DNA of 40,324 nt. Source: Mycolicibacterium sp. 018/SC-01/001. Its GTDB lineage: Bacteria > Actinomycetota > Actinomycetes > Mycobacteriales > Mycobacteriaceae. The stretch is from positions 1 to 40,324 of the forward strand of contig NZ_VKAA01000034.1 in assembly GCF_007096635.1 (NCBI RefSeq), read 5' to 3'. The translations under genes and the position numbers were made by a program. Positions 22,460 through 29,858 of this stretch are shown piece after piece (within the stretch, counting starts at the first letter, position 1; the number at the start of each line of letters is the position of its first letter). The notes beneath the pieces are model-generated. The model did no database searches, was not told where the DNA came from, and saw only the letters and a list, made by a program, of their open reading frames with translations.

Positions 22460-25213
22460 ATGGCTGCGGGGGTGGTGAGCCGTGACGCGGAAAATGCTGC
22501 GCTCGCCCGATTTCTCGACGACGCGAGCTGCGAGCCCACCAGCCTGGTGATCGACGGCGAACCGGGAATCGGCAAGACGACGATATGGCTCACCGGGGTC
22601 GAGCAGGCGCACGAGCGGGATTTTCAGGTGCTCGCCACACGTCCGACGCAGACGGAATCGGTGCTTGCCTACGTGTCGCTGGCCGATCTGCTGAGCCGCG
22701 TCGACGCGGCGGTGACCGACAACCTGCCCGCGCCGCAGCGGCTCGCGCTCGACCACGTGCTGCTGCGCGGCGACACCGATGCTGCGCCGACCGATCCGCG
22801 AGCGGTGGCCGCGGCGTTCCTGTCGGTGATCGAGGACCTGACAGAACGCGGACCGGTCCTGATTGCCATCGACGACCTGCAGTGGCTCGATCGCGCCAGC
22901 GCGGACGCCGTCAGGTTCGCAGCGCGCCGGCTCTCAGGTCCGGTGGGACTGCTCGCCGCGCTACGAACCGGTGCGACTCCCGCCGTCGACCTGGTCAGCG
23001 AGCCGCTGCCCCGCCCGGACTCCAGCAGGCGGATCACCGTCGGACCGCTGAGCCTTGGGGCGCTGCGGACCATCATCGCCCAGCGCCTCGGCGAATCGCT
23101 GCCCCGACCGGAGATGGTCCGCATCCATGACATCAGCGGCGGCAATCCCTTCTACGCCCTGCAACTAGCCCAATCGTCGGTGCGGGGCGAAAAGGCATTG
23201 CAGACAACGCTTTCCGACTTGGTTCGGGCCAGAGTCACCGACATCGGCGCACCGACAGCCGACGCCCTCCTCGCCGTCTCCTGCGCCGGCACGCCGACAC
23301 TCGACCTCATCGCAGACGCGTTGCACGTCACCGGCGAGCGGCTGTCTGCCATCCTCGACGAAGCCGAAGCGAAGGGGCTCGTTCACATCGAGGACCGAAG
23401 AATCCGGTTCTCCCATCCGCTGCTGGCCGCAGGCGTCTACGCGCATGCATCGGGACCCCGGCGGAGACAGATGCATGCCGCGCTGGCCGGCATCGTCACC
23501 GAGCCGGAACTCCGTGCCCGACACCTGGCCCGTGCGGTCACTGTCGCCGATGAGCCGACGCTCCACTCGCTGGACACCGCAGCAGTGTCGGCCGGCGACC
23601 GCGGGGCACCGGCCACCGCTGCCGAACTGCTCGACATGGCGATCGACCTCGGCGGCGACACTCCCGAGCGTCGCATCGCCGCGGCCCGGCACCACCTCCA
23701 CGCCGCCAACTTCGGCGAGGCCGCGACCCGACTGGAGCAGCCCGTCGGCAGCCTGCCGCCGGGGCCCCTACGCGCCGAAGCACTGACCTTGCTCGCCCTG
23801 GTCCGCACCGCCGAGGAGGACTTCGCCGAGATGGCGGCGGTCCTGCCCCGCGTGCTGGCCGATTCGGCGCAGGATCCTGCCCGGCGCGCGTTCGCGCTGA
23901 CGCTGCTGTCCTACGCGCACCTCAACCTGGCACAGATGGCCGAGTCCGCCGCAACCATCGATGAGGCCGTCACCCTCGCGACCGGACTGGACGACGACGC
24001 CGTCCTGAGCGCGGCGTTGGCTTTCCAGGCGATGCAGCGCTTCGCACTCGGGTTGGGTTTCGACCAGACGGCGATGAATCGTGCGCTGGAACTGGAGGAT
24101 CCGGGATCGGCCACCCCGCCGATTCTGCGTGCCTCGTTCAACAACGCGCTGCTGTTGGCGTGGACCGGTCAACTCGACCGCGGCCACGAGGCGATGGGCG
24201 CGGTACGGCGGCGATCACTGGACCGCGGCGAGGAACATCAGCTCGCCACCCTCGATTTCCACAGCTTCCTGATTGCGCTGTGGCGTGGCGACCTGGTCGA
24301 GGCCGAGCTGCTGACCGAGGATGCGTTGCAGCGCGCGCAAGCCCTGGGCGATGCGCAGCCGCTGGCCGTCGGCCTCACGATGCGAGCGACTGTTGCCGCG
24401 TACGCGGGCCAGGAGCAGCGAGCCAGAGACGATGTCGCCGAGGCGATCACGCAGCTGTACCGGCTCGGCGCACCCTCGACGTTGCGCTATCCACTCGCCA
24501 CTCTCGCCTTCCTCGAGGTCTCGCTGGGCAACTACGAGGCGGCCCTCCAGACCCTGGAACCGGCTCTGGCACTGATCGGTTCGGCCCCGATGGCACTGGA
24601 GATCATGATCGGCTTGTTCGTCCCGGATGCCGCCGAGGCCATGATCAGCGTGGGACGTCTCGACGATGCCGAGCGGTTGATCGACCGGTTACTGGACGAC
24701 GGTCGACGGCTGGACCGAGCGTGGCCGTTGGCGTGCGGTGCGCGCTGCCGCGCGATGCTGTTGGCTGCGCGCGGTGACATCGACGCCGCGACGCAGGCGG
24801 CTCGGCGGGCGTTGACCGAACACGAGCGGCTGCCGATGCCGTTCGAGCGCGCGCGCACCCAGCTGCTCGTGGGAAAACTCGAACGTCGGCAGCGCCGCAA
24901 TCAGGCCGCCTCCGAAGCATTCACCGATGCGTTGCGGACATTCGAGAGACTCAACACTCCGCTGTGGGCCGAACGCACCCGGCTGGAACTGGGGCGCGCC
25001 AACGTCGGTCCCCATCGTTCGACCGCGTTGACGCCGTCCGAGCAGCGAGTTGCCGAACTCGCCGCATCCGGGATGACCAACCGTGACATCGCGTCCTCGT
25101 TGTTCATCAGCCCGAAGACAGTGGAGGCCAATCTGTCTCGCATCTATCGCAAGTTCGGGATCAGTTCGCGCGCCGCGCTGGCCCGCCGCATGGCCGACGA
25201 CACGGACCGCTGA
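22460..25213 (+). CDS. Large LuxR-family ATPase regulator (LAL type)
   Basis: A 917-aa signal-transduction ATPase regulator. An N-terminal NTPase has Walker A GEPGIGKT (33-40) and Walker B VLIAIDDLQWLD (about 134-145). A long helical, TPR-like middle (about 330-840) probably binds the inducer. The C-terminal LuxR/GerE helix-turn-helix (LTPSEQRVAELAASGMTNRD through the recognition helix SPKTVEANLSRIY, about 854-905) is intact. The family activates genes in an ATP- and ligand-dependent way. CATGAT (22448-22453) lies 6 bp before ATG 22460, so the transcript may be leaderless. Four identical boxes beside it are its proposed targets; none faces its own gene, so it is not obviously self-activating. 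Confidence 0.95.
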   Translation: MAAGVVSRDAENAALARFLDDASCEPTSLVIDGEPGIGKTTIWLTGVEQAHERDFQVLATRPTQTESVLAYVSLADLLSRVDAAVTDNLPAPQRLALDHVLLRGDTDAAPTDPRAVAAAFLSVIEDLTERGPVLIAIDDLQWLDRASADAVRFAARRLSGPVGLLAALRTGATPAVDLVSEPLPRPDSSRRITVGPLSLGALRTIIAQRLGESLPRPEMVRIHDISGGNPFYALQLAQSSVRGEKALQTTLSDLVRARVTDIGAPTADALLAVSCAGTPTLDLIADALHVTGERLSAILDEAEAKGLVHIEDRRIRFSHPLLAAGVYAHASGPRRRQMHAALAGIVTEPELRARHLARAVTVADEPTLHSLDTAAVSAGDRGAPATAAELLDMAIDLGGDTPERRIAAARHHLHAANFGEAATRLEQPVGSLPPGPLRAEALTLLALVRTAEEDFAEMAAVLPRVLADSAQDPARRAFALTLLSYAHLNLAQMAESAATIDEAVTLATGLDDDAVLSAALAFQAMQRFALGLGFDQTAMNRALELEDPGSATPPILRASFNNALLLAWTGQLDRGHEAMGAVRRRSLDRGEEHQLATLDFHSFLIALWRGDLVEAELLTEDALQRAQALGDAQPLAVGLTMRATVAAYAGQEQRARDDVAEAITQLYRLGAPSTLRYPLATLAFLEVSLGNYEAALQTLEPALALIGSAPMALEIMIGLFVPDAAEAMISVGRLDDAERLIDRLLDDGRRLDRAWPLACGARCRAMLLAARGDIDAATQAARRALTEHERLPMPFERARTQLLVGKLERRQRRNQAASEAFTDALRTFERLNTPLWAERTRLELGRANVGPHRSTALTPSEQRVAELAASGMTNRDIASSLFISPKTVEANLSRIYRKFGISSRAALARRMADDTDR

Positions 25214-25215
25214 GG

Positions 25216-25521
25216 TTATCCGGCGAAGTCGGGGCAGAGGTGGGTGCTGGCGGCGCTGACGAAGAGCGTGCCCTGCCCGAACTGGTACATGTTCTCCACT
25301 CGGCTCATCTCGTCGAGCACGGACACCCCGCTGCGCAGATCCCCACACGTTCGGTAACCGGCGTCGATGACCTCAGCGGTGTTCTTGCCCGGTAGCCACA
25401 CGTTGTTGATGGTGAGCTCTTCCACGAAGGTGCCCGCGTCTGCCAGCGCCGTCGGTGAAACCATCAAAAGACCAGCACCACAGGCGATCACCGCCGCGGC
25501 CAGAGCACGTACGTCGGGCAT
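25216..25521 (-). CDS. Secreted DUF732-type protein, LuxR-box gene B
   Basis: An exported mycobacterial protein of 101 aa. The signal peptide covers residues 1-28 and ends at ALA-DAG. The mature part shows the DUF732 pattern: a short helix, then VIDAGYRTCGDLRSG, and a final Cys in STHLCPDF. The two cysteines, about 39 residues apart, probably form a disulfide. ATG 25521 has GAGGA 5 bases upstream. Box B lies 62 bp upstream with a TAGCGT -10 between, giving a leader of about 33 bases. It is tail-to-tail with the LuxR gene, 2 bp apart. Function is unknown; the family is abundant in mycobacterial culture filtrates. Confidence 0.88.
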   Translation of the reverse strand: MPDVRALAAAVIACGAGLLMVSPTALADAGTFVEELTINNVWLPGKNTAEVIDAGYRTCGDLRSGVSVLDEMSRVENMYQFGQGTLFVSAASTHLCPDFAG

Positions 25522-25583
25522 GGATCCTCGCTTCTGTAGGTGCGATCGTCAATCATGCCGACGCTATGCGTCCCGGCCGACAC

Positions 25584-25604
25584 GATAAATCAGGGGTTTC
25601 CCTA
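25584..25604 (-). promoter_or_regulatory. LuxR box B (21 bp), upstream of the DUF732 gene
   Basis: On the minus strand it is TAGGG-N5-CCTGA then TTTATC, with N5 = AAACC. The -10 candidate TAGCGT (minus, 25566-25561) follows 17 bp after the box, so TTTATC sits at the -35 position. It is back-to-back with box C, 33 bp away. Confidence 0.8.
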
Positions 25605-25605
25605 T

Positions 25606-25621
25606 GCCATCGGGCGATGGC
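25606..25621. promoter_or_regulatory. Perfect dyad between boxes B and C
   Basis: GCCATCG (25606-25612) and CGATGGC (25615-25621) form a perfect 7-bp inverted repeat around GG, in the middle of the divergent promoter. It could bind a second regulator acting on both promoters, or form a cruciform. No other copy was noticed in the window. Confidence 0.4.
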
Positions 25622-25637
25622 GCTCGTCTCGCCGATG

Positions 25638-25658
25638 TAGGGAAACACCCTATTTATC
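25638..25658 (+). promoter_or_regulatory. LuxR box C (21 bp), upstream of the secreted CAP-like gene
   Basis: TAGGG-N5-CCCTA then TTTATC, with N5 = AAACA. TAGGG and CCCTA make this copy a perfect 5-bp dyad, the likely recognition core of a dimeric LuxR domain. The -10 candidate TTAAGT/TAAGTT (25676-25682) is 17-18 bp downstream. Confidence 0.8.
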
Positions 25659-25717
25659 GCTCGAGGCTCAGCGACTTAAGTTCGAGGCACTCACCGAGAA
25701 TCCAGGGGGAAATTGCC

Positions 25718-26503
25718 GTGACCACGACCCGGTCGATCGTATGTCTGTCATCCGCAGGTCTTTTCGCACTGTCGGGGGTGGTGGCGATGCCGGTTGCACA
25801 CGCCAGCCCACTCGACGCGATTCGCGTCGCCGTCAACGTCGCGCGCAGCCAGACGTCCTGTGGACCCCTGAACTACAACATCGACCTCGAGGGCAATGCG
25901 CAGGCCGTCGCCGGCAACACGGCGCCGGGAGTGCCACCAGCGGGTCGCTACCGAGGCAAGGTTGCCGAGGCACGCATGTCGGGTGACCCCACATCCGAGG
26001 CAACCGAGGACCTGATCAATCAGCAGCGCCCGTTGATCGCCAATTGCAGTTACAAGGACTTCGGCGTCGGTATGCGTCGCTCGGGAAACGACGAGTTCAG
26101 CGTCGTGGGGCTGTCTCTCGGCGAGCCGGCCGCCGTGGCTCCGCCGCCGCCTCCGCGGCCCGAGCCCGCACCGGCACCCGCGCCGGCTCCGCCCGCCCCT
26201 GTCGAGACCGCACCGACGAACGCCGTCACCTTGAACATCGTGCGCGAAGGGTTGCGCGCCAAAGTCACTGTAGGCAACACATCCAACCTGCAGGCGCAGT
26301 GCACCTACAACGCCAGGGAGGTCAACGGGCTCGGCCTTCCCATCAGCCGCGACTTCGGCGTCAACCCCAAGGGCACCACCCCGCTGGAGTTCGCGGCTCC
26401 GCTGATCGGACAGACGTACACGGTGGTGGTGAGCTGCCGTGCGGACTTCAAGGGCCAGAACGTCGAGATCGGCCGCGTGCAGCAGGATTTCTCGAGTCTG
26501 TAG
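25718..26503 (+). CDS. Secreted two-domain protein, CAP-like domain plus beta domain, LuxR-box gene C
   Basis: A 261-aa exported protein with a signal peptide of about 28 residues ending AHA-SP. The first domain (about 30-135) recalls mycobacterial CAP/SCP-like proteins: AVNVARSQTSCGPLNYN at the start and IANCSYKDFGVGM near the end, with two Cys that may pair. A Pro/Ala/Glu-rich linker (about 145-170) follows, then a beta-rich domain with two Cys (LQAQCTYN ... VVVSCRAD). GTG 25718 is chosen because AGGGGGA lies 7 bases upstream and the signal peptide starts there; the frame is open further up. The domain name is by eye. It is divergent from the DUF732 gene through paired boxes. Confidence 0.85.
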   Translation: MTTTRSIVCLSSAGLFALSGVVAMPVAHASPLDAIRVAVNVARSQTSCGPLNYNIDLEGNAQAVAGNTAPGVPPAGRYRGKVAEARMSGDPTSEATEDLINQQRPLIANCSYKDFGVGMRRSGNDEFSVVGLSLGEPAAVAPPPPPRPEPAPAPAPAPPAPVETAPTNAVTLNIVREGLRAKVTVGNTSNLQAQCTYNAREVNGLGLPISRDFGVNPKGTTPLEFAAPLIGQTYTVVVSCRADFKGQNVEIGRVQQDFSSL

Positions 26504-26510
26504 GCACTCG

Positions 26511-27038
26511 TCAGCGCGGGATCTGAGGAGTGATCTTGCGGGCCAGGTCGACGGCGGCGGCGTTGGCCTGGTCACCCGTCATCGACCCGACGGCGACCTG
26601 AACCATGTTGTTGCGCCCGCCCGCTGGGAATTCCACCTGCCCGGGCACCAGAAAGCGCATCCCGTCCGGACCCGGCCTCCCCACGGTGGGGAAGCCGGGT
26701 TCGGACGGTGCCAGAGTGTTGTTCGCCGCCGACCCGGGATTCCCGATCTCGATCGCGATGGACTCGTAGTTGTCCGGATTCTCCCAAAGGCAGGCCGGCA
26801 TCGTGGGATCGGTGGAGGTGGGCCGTCCCTCGATCGCGGCACCGAGCAACGCAGACACGTCCTGTTCTGACAGCAGCGCGCACGCGTCGAGGACCACGGA
26901 AGCATTCGATGACGTGCCGGCCGATCCGTTCGAAGGCTCGTTGTCGGCGTCGGCGGCGTTCCTTGTCGAGCTGCAACCGGCAGCGGTGACAAGCGTCGCG
27001 ACCATAGCGAGCGTCCGCGAGAAGATGGGGTTGACCAT
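26511..27038 (-). CDS. DUF3558-type lipoprotein, LuxR-box gene D
   Basis: A 175-aa lipoprotein. The signal peptide has Arg8, a hydrophobic core and the lipidation site TAAGC with Cys22. A Ser/Asn/Gly-rich spacer follows, then a domain with the DUF3558 pattern: DACALLSEQDVSALLG, then an ACLW segment, and a C-terminal AAVDLARKI helix. Two Cys (DAC and PAC) probably pair. Start ATG 27038 is exactly 7 bp after a TAGCGT -10, implying a leaderless mRNA; the downstream ATG would leave too short a signal. It is convergent with the CAP-like gene, 7 bp apart. The far larger open frame through this region is a shadow. Confidence 0.87.
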   Translation of the reverse strand: MVNPIFSRTLAMVATLVTAAGCSSTRNAADADNEPSNGSAGTSSNASVVLDACALLSEQDVSALLGAAIEGRPTSTDPTMPACLWENPDNYESIAIEIGNPGSAANNTLAPSEPGFPTVGRPGPDGMRFLVPGQVEFPAGGRNNMVQVAVGSMTGDQANAAAVDLARKITPQIPR

Positions 27039-27067
27039 TGCCGCGACGCTAATGCTCTGCAGCACAG

Positions 27068-27088
27068 GATAAATCGGGCGTTTCCCTA
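27068..27088 (-). promoter_or_regulatory. LuxR box D (21 bp), upstream of the DUF3558 lipoprotein gene
   Basis: On the minus strand it is TAGGG-N5-CCCGA then TTTATC, with N5 = AAACG. The -10 TAGCGT (27051-27046) is 16 bp after it. The TAG that begins the box is also the stop codon of the upstream alcohol dehydrogenase, so the box is partly embedded in coding sequence. Confidence 0.8.
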
Positions 27089-28099
27089 CATCGTGAGCAC
27101 CACGCGATAGCGGGCTTTGCCCGAATCCATGACCTCGAAGGCGTCGGCGGCCTCGGCCAGCGGCCGCTCCTGGACCATCGCACGCACACCGGACAGCACG
27201 GCGAAGTGCATGGTCTCTTCGACGTCGCGGGAGGTGCCCGACGGATGCCCGGTCACCGACAAGCCCGAGTTGATCAGGTCGAGCGGGCTGATCGGCAGGT
27301 TCTCCGGGGTGACGCCGACGGCCACAAGCTCGCCCTCGGGCCGCAGACCGGCCACGGTCGCCGCCATCGCCTCGGCGTTGTTCGCCGTCGCCAGGACCAC
27401 CGCAGCCCCGCCGAGCTTCTGCAGTTCGGCGGCCACGTCGGCGGCGGTGGAGTCGATGTAGTGGTGCGCGCCCAGCTTTGTGGCCTCCTCGGCCTTGCCG
27501 GTGCCCCGGGCGATCGCCACCGTCTCGAAGCCCATCGCCCGCGCGAACTGCACCCCGAGGTGGCCGAGCCCGCCGACGCCGAGGACTGCGACGACGTCGC
27601 CGGCCTTGGCGCGCGTCTGCCGCAGCCCGTTGAACGTCGTCACCCCGGCGCAGCCCATCGGCGCCGCCTCCACGAACGACAGTTCGTCGGGAATCCGGGC
27701 GAGCGCGGTGGCCGGCACCGTCACCGATTCCGCGTACCCGCCCGGGTAGTGCCAGCTGGGCACCTCCATGCGCACGCACTGCATGAAGTGGCCCTGTCGG
27801 CACGGGATGCAGCGGTTGCAGTTGCCGCCGAACCAGCCGACCGCTACGCGGTCGCCGGCCGCGAAGTCCTCGACCCCGTCGCCGACCTCGGCGATGGTGC
27901 CCGCGATCTCGTGGCCCAGCGTCAGCGGCCACTGCAGGCCCGGGAAGTGCCCGGCGTGGAATTCGCGGTCGGTGCCGCACACACCGCAGGCGGCGACGGC
28001 GATGCGGACGTGACCTGCCGACGGGGACGGGGTGTCGACGTCGACGACGGACAGTGCGCCGTTGGCTTCGGGGACATGGACGGCCTTGTGCGTGGACAT
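27086..28099 (-). CDS. Zinc-dependent alcohol dehydrogenase (MDR family)
   Basis: A 337-aa oxidoreductase, probably NAD(P)-linked, converting alcohols and aldehydes. The catalytic zinc site uses Cys41 in CGVCGTD and the GHE at 62-64. The structural zinc is held by Cys94, Cys97, Cys100 and Cys108, all present. The Rossmann motif is VLGVGGLGHLG. The AdhA/AdhP-like group is likely; the substrate cannot be told. The ATG at 28099 faces away from the DedA gene, 27 bp between starts. Its stop codon lies inside LuxR box D, but read-through into the lipoprotein gene (48 bp on) is also possible. Confidence 0.95.
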   Translation of the reverse strand: MSTHKAVHVPEANGALSVVDVDTPSPSAGHVRIAVAACGVCGTDREFHAGHFPGLQWPLTLGHEIAGTIAEVGDGVEDFAAGDRVAVGWFGGNCNRCIPCRQGHFMQCVRMEVPSWHYPGGYAESVTVPATALARIPDELSFVEAAPMGCAGVTTFNGLRQTRAKAGDVVAVLGVGGLGHLGVQFARAMGFETVAIARGTGKAEEATKLGAHHYIDSTAADVAAELQKLGGAAVVLATANNAEAMAATVAGLRPEGELVAVGVTPENLPISPLDLINSGLSVTGHPSGTSRDVEETMHFAVLSGVRAMVQERPLAEAADAFEVMDSGKARYRVVLTM

Positions 28100-28126
28100 G
28101 ACTCACCCTAAGCCGCCGGTACCCTT

Positions 28127-28831
28127 GTGGCCGTGGTCGTCGACAATCTCGCGCTGATGCCCGACTTTCTGGACCCGATCAAGCTCATCGGCTACTTCGG
28201 TACTTGGGCGCTGATCGGCATCCTGGTCGTCGTCTTCGTCGAGTCCGGGGTGCTGTTCCCGATCCTGCCCGGCGACACGCTGCTGTTCGTGGCAGGCATG
28301 CTGGCCGCGGGCACGGCGGCCGAAGCCGCGACAGTCGACGCGAACTTCCACCTCTGGCAGCTGCTGGTGTTCATTCCCGTCGCGGCCATCCTCGGCGGCC
28401 AGGTCGGCTACTGGATCGGCCGCAGCGTGGGCACCGCGATGTTCAAGCCCAACGCCCGCGTGCTCAAACAGCGCTACCTCGACGAGGCGCATCTGTTCTT
28501 CGAGCAGCGCGGGCCCTTCGCGATCGTGATCGCCCGGTTCGTGCCGATCGTGCGCACGCTGGCGCCGATCACGGCGGGCGCGGCGAAGATGAGCTACGGC
28601 CTGTTCACCGCGTTCAACGTGCTGGGTGCCGTGGTGTGGGGTGTCGGGCTGGTGCTGATGGGCTACGGGCTCGGCCAGTTCGAGATCGTGCAGAAGCTGC
28701 TCGAACCGATCTTCATCCTGATCGCGGTCGCGTCGATCACGCCGATGATCTGGGAGTGGTATAAGCGCCGGAAGGCCGCCAGGGCTACCGGGCAGGCAGG
28801 GCCGTCAGCACCCGAGCCGCACCATCCGTGA
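28127..28831 (+). CDS. DedA-family membrane protein (Rv0364-like)
   Basis: A 234-aa polytopic protein of the DedA/VTT group, proposed to flip lipid carriers or handle proton-linked lipid transport. The signatures FVESGVLFPILPGDTLLF with its acidic Glu and re-entrant Pro-Gly-Asp, and FVPIVRTLAPITAGAAKM with the conserved Arg, are intact. Three to four further helices follow, and the tail is basic (YKRRKAAR). The GTG at 28127 is the start. It lies in the fba to GH76 neighbourhood as in M. tuberculosis. Its last 47 bp overlap the convergent methionine aminopeptidase gene. Confidence 0.93.
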   Translation: MAVVVDNLALMPDFLDPIKLIGYFGTWALIGILVVVFVESGVLFPILPGDTLLFVAGMLAAGTAAEAATVDANFHLWQLLVFIPVAAILGGQVGYWIGRSVGTAMFKPNARVLKQRYLDEAHLFFEQRGPFAIVIARFVPIVRTLAPITAGAAKMSYGLFTAFNVLGAVVWGVGLVLMGYGLGQFEIVQKLLEPIFILIAVASITPMIWEWYKRRKAARATGQAGPSAPEPHHP

Positions 28832-29558
28832 TCGCGATCGTGTGCTCGCTGTGGGCCGCTCGGGAGCCGTCGGCCGAGCGAATGGTCCAGCCGTCGGGGT
28901 CGTAGACGATCCGGTTCGTGCCCTGGGCCAGCCAGGGCTCGAGGGCGAGCGTCAAACCCGGCCGCAGCGGCATGCCCCGACCGGCGCGCCCGACGTTGGG
29001 CACGTGCGGGTCTTCGTGCATCGTGCGTCCCAGGCCGTGCCCGCCGAAATCGGTGTTCACCCGGTAGCCGTACTCGCCGACCACGTCACCGATGGCCGCC
29101 GAGATGTCCCCCAGGCGGTTGCCCGGACGTGCCGCCTCGATTCCCGCGGCCAGTGCATGCCGGGTGGCCTCGATGACCCGCTGGTCTTCGGGGCGCGGTG
29201 TGCCGACGATGATGCTGCGCGCCGAGTCGGCGACCCACCCGTCGATCGACACGGCGATGTCCATGGTCAGCAGGTCACCGTCGCGGAGCACGTAGTCGTG
29301 CGGAAGGCCGTGCAGCACAGCGTCGTTGACGGACAGGCAGATGACGTTGCGAAACGGTCCGCGACCGAAGGACGGCGCGTAGTCCCAGTAGCAGGACTGC
29401 GCACCGCGCTCGGCGATCAGTTCACGCGCCCGCTGCTCGAGGTCGAGCAGGTTGACGCCGACCTGCGCGCGTTCGGCCAGCTCGTCGAGCAGTGCGGCGA
29501 TGAATGCTCCGGTGACGGCCATGGCGTCGACCTCTGCTGCCGTCTTCAACTCGACCAT
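28785..29558 (-). CDS. map: Methionine aminopeptidase, type I
   Basis: A 257-aa enzyme removing the initiator Met from new proteins. The five metal ligands are visible: Asp in TMDIAVSIDGW and VADSARS, His in GGHGLGRTMHEDP, Glu in ALEPW and Glu in HSEHT. It lacks the N-terminal SH3-binding extension of the longer mycobacterial MapB. ATG 29558 is preferred over 29564 because GGGAAGGG then lies at normal spacing. It is divergent from the small Xre gene across a perfect dyad. A mycobacterium normally has at least one other map gene, so this is probably a second copy. Confidence 0.95.
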   Translation of the reverse strand: MVELKTAAEVDAMAVTGAFIAALLDELAERAQVGVNLLDLEQRARELIAERGAQSCYWDYAPSFGRGPFRNVICLSVNDAVLHGLPHDYVLRDGDLLTMDIAVSIDGWVADSARSIIVGTPRPEDQRVIEATRHALAAGIEAARPGNRLGDISAAIGDVVGEYGYRVNTDFGGHGLGRTMHEDPHVPNVGRAGRGMPLRPGLTLALEPWLAQGTNRIVYDPDGWTIRSADGSRAAHSEHTIAITDGAARVLTALPAR

Positions 29559-29577
29559 GAGCATCCCTTCCCGAAGC

Positions 29578-29591
29578 GGTATAGAAATACC
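29578..29591. promoter_or_regulatory. Dyad operator between map and the Xre gene
   Basis: GGTAT (29578-29582) and ATACC (29587-29591) form a perfect inverted repeat around AGAA, between the two divergent starts. A short dyad with this spacing fits a dimeric Xre/Cro-type protein, so the 79-aa regulator may control itself and map. Confidence 0.55.
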
Positions 29592-29618
29592 ACTCTAGAC
29601 CGGGCTTATCCTTGCCCC

Positions 29619-29858
29619 ATGGTGCGATCTCCCCTGACCCCGCAGCAGCGGGAAGCGGGCGCCCGCCTGGGCGCCTATCTGCGCGCCGCCCGTGGCACCC
29701 GCAAGGCCGCCGACGTCGCCCGCGCGGCCGCCATCTCACCGGAGACCCTGCGCAAAATCGAGACCGGCCGCCTGGCCACACCCGCGTTCACCACGGTCGT
29801 CGCGCTGGCCGCCGTGCTGGAAATCCGCCTCGACGAGCTCGCGCGCACCTGCCGTTAG
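29619..29858 (+). CDS. Small Xre-family helix-turn-helix protein
   Basis: A 79-aa protein made almost only of one HTH_3/Cro-type domain: RLGAYLRAARGTRKAADVAR, then AAISPETLRKIETGR (recognition helix with the ETG turn) and TPAFTTVVALAAVL. TATCCT at 29607-29612 lies 6 bp before the ATG, so the mRNA is probably leaderless. There is no toxin-like partner gene next to it, so an antitoxin role is not supported. Its stop overlaps that of the convergent TetR gene by 4 bp. Most likely it is a local repressor acting on the dyad at 29578. Confidence 0.88.
   Translation: MVRSPLTPQQREAGARLGAYLRAARGTRKAADVARAAAISPETLRKIETGRLATPAFTTVVALAAVLEIRLDELARTCR

Noticed and set aside
26511..28106. 531-codon open frame joining the lipoprotein to sequence inside the alcohol dehydrogenase gene
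   Set aside because: Upstream of 27038 it is Arg-rich out-of-frame translation of the dehydrogenase; the lipoprotein signal and -10 element fix the start at 27038.
29619..29858. Possible toxin-antitoxin antitoxin
   Set aside because: No small toxin-like gene is adjacent on either side; map and TetR are its neighbours.
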